5,905 bases of DNA from Candidatus Aminicenantota bacterium (GTDB taxonomy: Bacteria; Acidobacteriota; Aminicenantia; UBA2199): assembly GCA_026393775.1 (NCBI GenBank), contig JAPKZM010000324.1, positions 1 through 5,905 on the forward strand. The letters are read 5' to 3'. A program made the position numbers and the translations under genes. The notes beneath the pieces were generated by a model. The model saw only the letters and a program-made list of their open reading frames with translations. It was not told the origin of the DNA and searched no databases. Shown here one piece after another: positions 4,982 through 5,905 of this stretch (position 1 is the stretch's first letter; every line of letters begins with the position of its first letter).

Positions 4982-5905
4982 TGAATCCCATTATTTCCAA
5001 GAATCCGCTGGTAGTGCAAATCGCGGCGGGTGCGGCCAACGATGAGCTCCTGGAGTTTCTCCTGGATAAAAAATTGGCTTTTACCGACGAAGAATACCTG
5101 GAAAGCCTGGTTTTCGTCTTGCCCAAGCCCGCATTTCATGACCGGGCGCTGGCCAGGCTGAGCGGCGTCCTCCAGTCAGTCAAGGAAAATTACGTGCAAA
5201 AAAAAGACGCTCAATTCCAGGTCGCCGGATTCATTTTAGATGAAGCCTTTCAGGCCGGACACTTCAATACCTTGGCCCTGATCATCCAAAACCAATACTT
5301 TCCGACCGATTTTTTGCTGCGCATCGCCGCCCAAGGCAAGGAGTCCACGCTCGAGGTTCTGCTGGACAACCAGGTCCGCTTGATCGCTTATCCGGAGATA
5401 ATGGAAAAGATGGAAATGAATCCGGCCTGCGGGCCATTCATCCGCGGCAAGATCAATGAATTGCGGGAATTCTACTTCCAAAACCTGGCCGTGGAAGCCA
5501 TCCCGGAAAAGGATGTCCTAAATGAATTGGACACGATCATCGCCCAGGAACAAAGCGAGGACGGAAGCCTAAGCCCGGTCACCATTAAGCAGCAGATGAT
5601 GACTTCACTGCAGCGGATCAACCACATGTCGATCGCGCAGCGCATTCACCTGGCCCTGACCGGGAACAAGACGGAGCGGCTGATCCTGATCAAGGACGCC
5701 AACCGCATGGTGCAAATGGCCGTGATCGAAAGCCCGAAGATGGCCGATGACGAGGTATTGATCCATACCCGCAATTTGAGCCTGTCGGGGGAAATCGTCG
5801 CCAAAATCGCCAACAACCGCGACTGGACGAAAAACTACTCTATCGTCATGGCCCTGGTGCAGAATCCGAAAACGCCGGTCAGCCGCGCCATCGGCTTCAT
5901 GAAGC
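4978..5905 (+). CDS. HEAT-like/LRV-like repeat protein of unknown function (3' end outside window)
   Basis: An open frame of 309 codons runs off the right edge with no stop. ATG 4978 overlaps the rodZ-like stop (ATGA) and has AGGA at 4965-4968, 9 nt upstream; the adjacent ATG 4981 is an alternative. The protein has no signal peptide or membrane helix and is predicted to be all-helical. Repeat-like units end in N/S-P. One is LLDNQVRLIAYPEIMEKM followed by MNP (128-149). Others are LTGNKTERLILIKDANRMVQ with IESP (227-253) and IANNRDWTKNYSIVMALVQN with PKTP (277-300). The spaced pattern N-x(7-8)-I-x(6)-NP recurs, which suggests short helical repeats of the HEAT or leucine-rich-variant kind. I recall similar unnamed proteins in deltaproteobacteria and Acidobacteriota. 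No catalytic motif is seen, so a scaffold or binding role is a guess. Translational coupling to the RodZ-like gene hints at a joint function. Confidence 0.85.
   Translation, partial: MMNPIISKNPLVVQIAAGAANDELLEFLLDKKLAFTDEEYLESLVFVLPKPAFHDRALARLSGVLQSVKENYVQKKDAQFQVAGFILDEAFQAGHFNTLALIIQNQYFPTDFLLRIAAQGKESTLEVLLDNQVRLIAYPEIMEKMEMNPACGPFIRGKINELREFYFQNLAVEAIPEKDVLNELDTIIAQEQSEDGSLSPVTIKQQMMTSLQRINHMSIAQRIHLALTGNKTERLILIKDANRMVQMAVIESPKMADDEVLIHTRNLSLSGEIVAKIANNRDWTKNYSIVMALVQNPKTPVSRAIGFMK

Overview
The window is a bacterial chromosomal segment of moderately high GC. It carries a lower-glycolysis operon joined to protein-export, tRNA and cell-shape genes. Shine-Dalgarno (SD) sites, sigma70-type promoters, ATGA stop/start overlaps and tRNAs without an encoded CCA all fit a Gram-negative-type bacterium. 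The gap-pgk-tpi-secG-tRNA-Leu order and the two conserved unknown families resemble what I recall from Acidobacteriota, Aminicenantes-like and deltaproteobacterial genomes. That placement is an inference and is not proved by the sequence.

Layout. Positions 1-525 (minus strand) hold a conserved protein of unknown function, followed by the first codon of a downstream gene that leaves the window. Positions 526-725 are a divergent intergenic region with a candidate promoter on each strand. Positions 726-3867 (plus strand) are a tightly packed operon: gap (GAPDH), pgk (broken in this sequence), tpiA and secG. A very good sigma70-like promoter lies inside the 3' end of tpiA and would drive secG separately. 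Positions 3928-4106 hold tRNA-Leu(GAG) and tRNA-Ser(GCU), 5 nt apart. Positions 4107-4252 hold a long imperfect hairpin, two small competing GGGG/CCCC hairpins, and a promoter that appears to start transcription on or next to the next start codon. Positions 4253-4981 encode a RodZ-like membrane protein (HTH, one TM helix, DUF4115-like tail). From 4978 to the right edge is a translationally coupled gene for a HEAT-like repeat protein, cut by the window end.

How the genes work together. GAPDH, PGK and TPI are consecutive or adjacent steps of the triose part of glycolysis and gluconeogenesis. SecG is a small subunit of the SecYEG translocon and often travels with this cluster. The RodZ-like protein probably links the cytoskeleton to the envelope, and its overlapping neighbour is a candidate partner.

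The most notable point is pgk. About 53 residues, including the conserved HLGRP substrate-binding segment, are missing, and the reading frame changes at the same place. The remaining roughly 300 codons are open and well conserved, so this is either a very recent deletion or a sequence/assembly error. I found no CRISPR array, insertion sequence or clear novel defence-type system.
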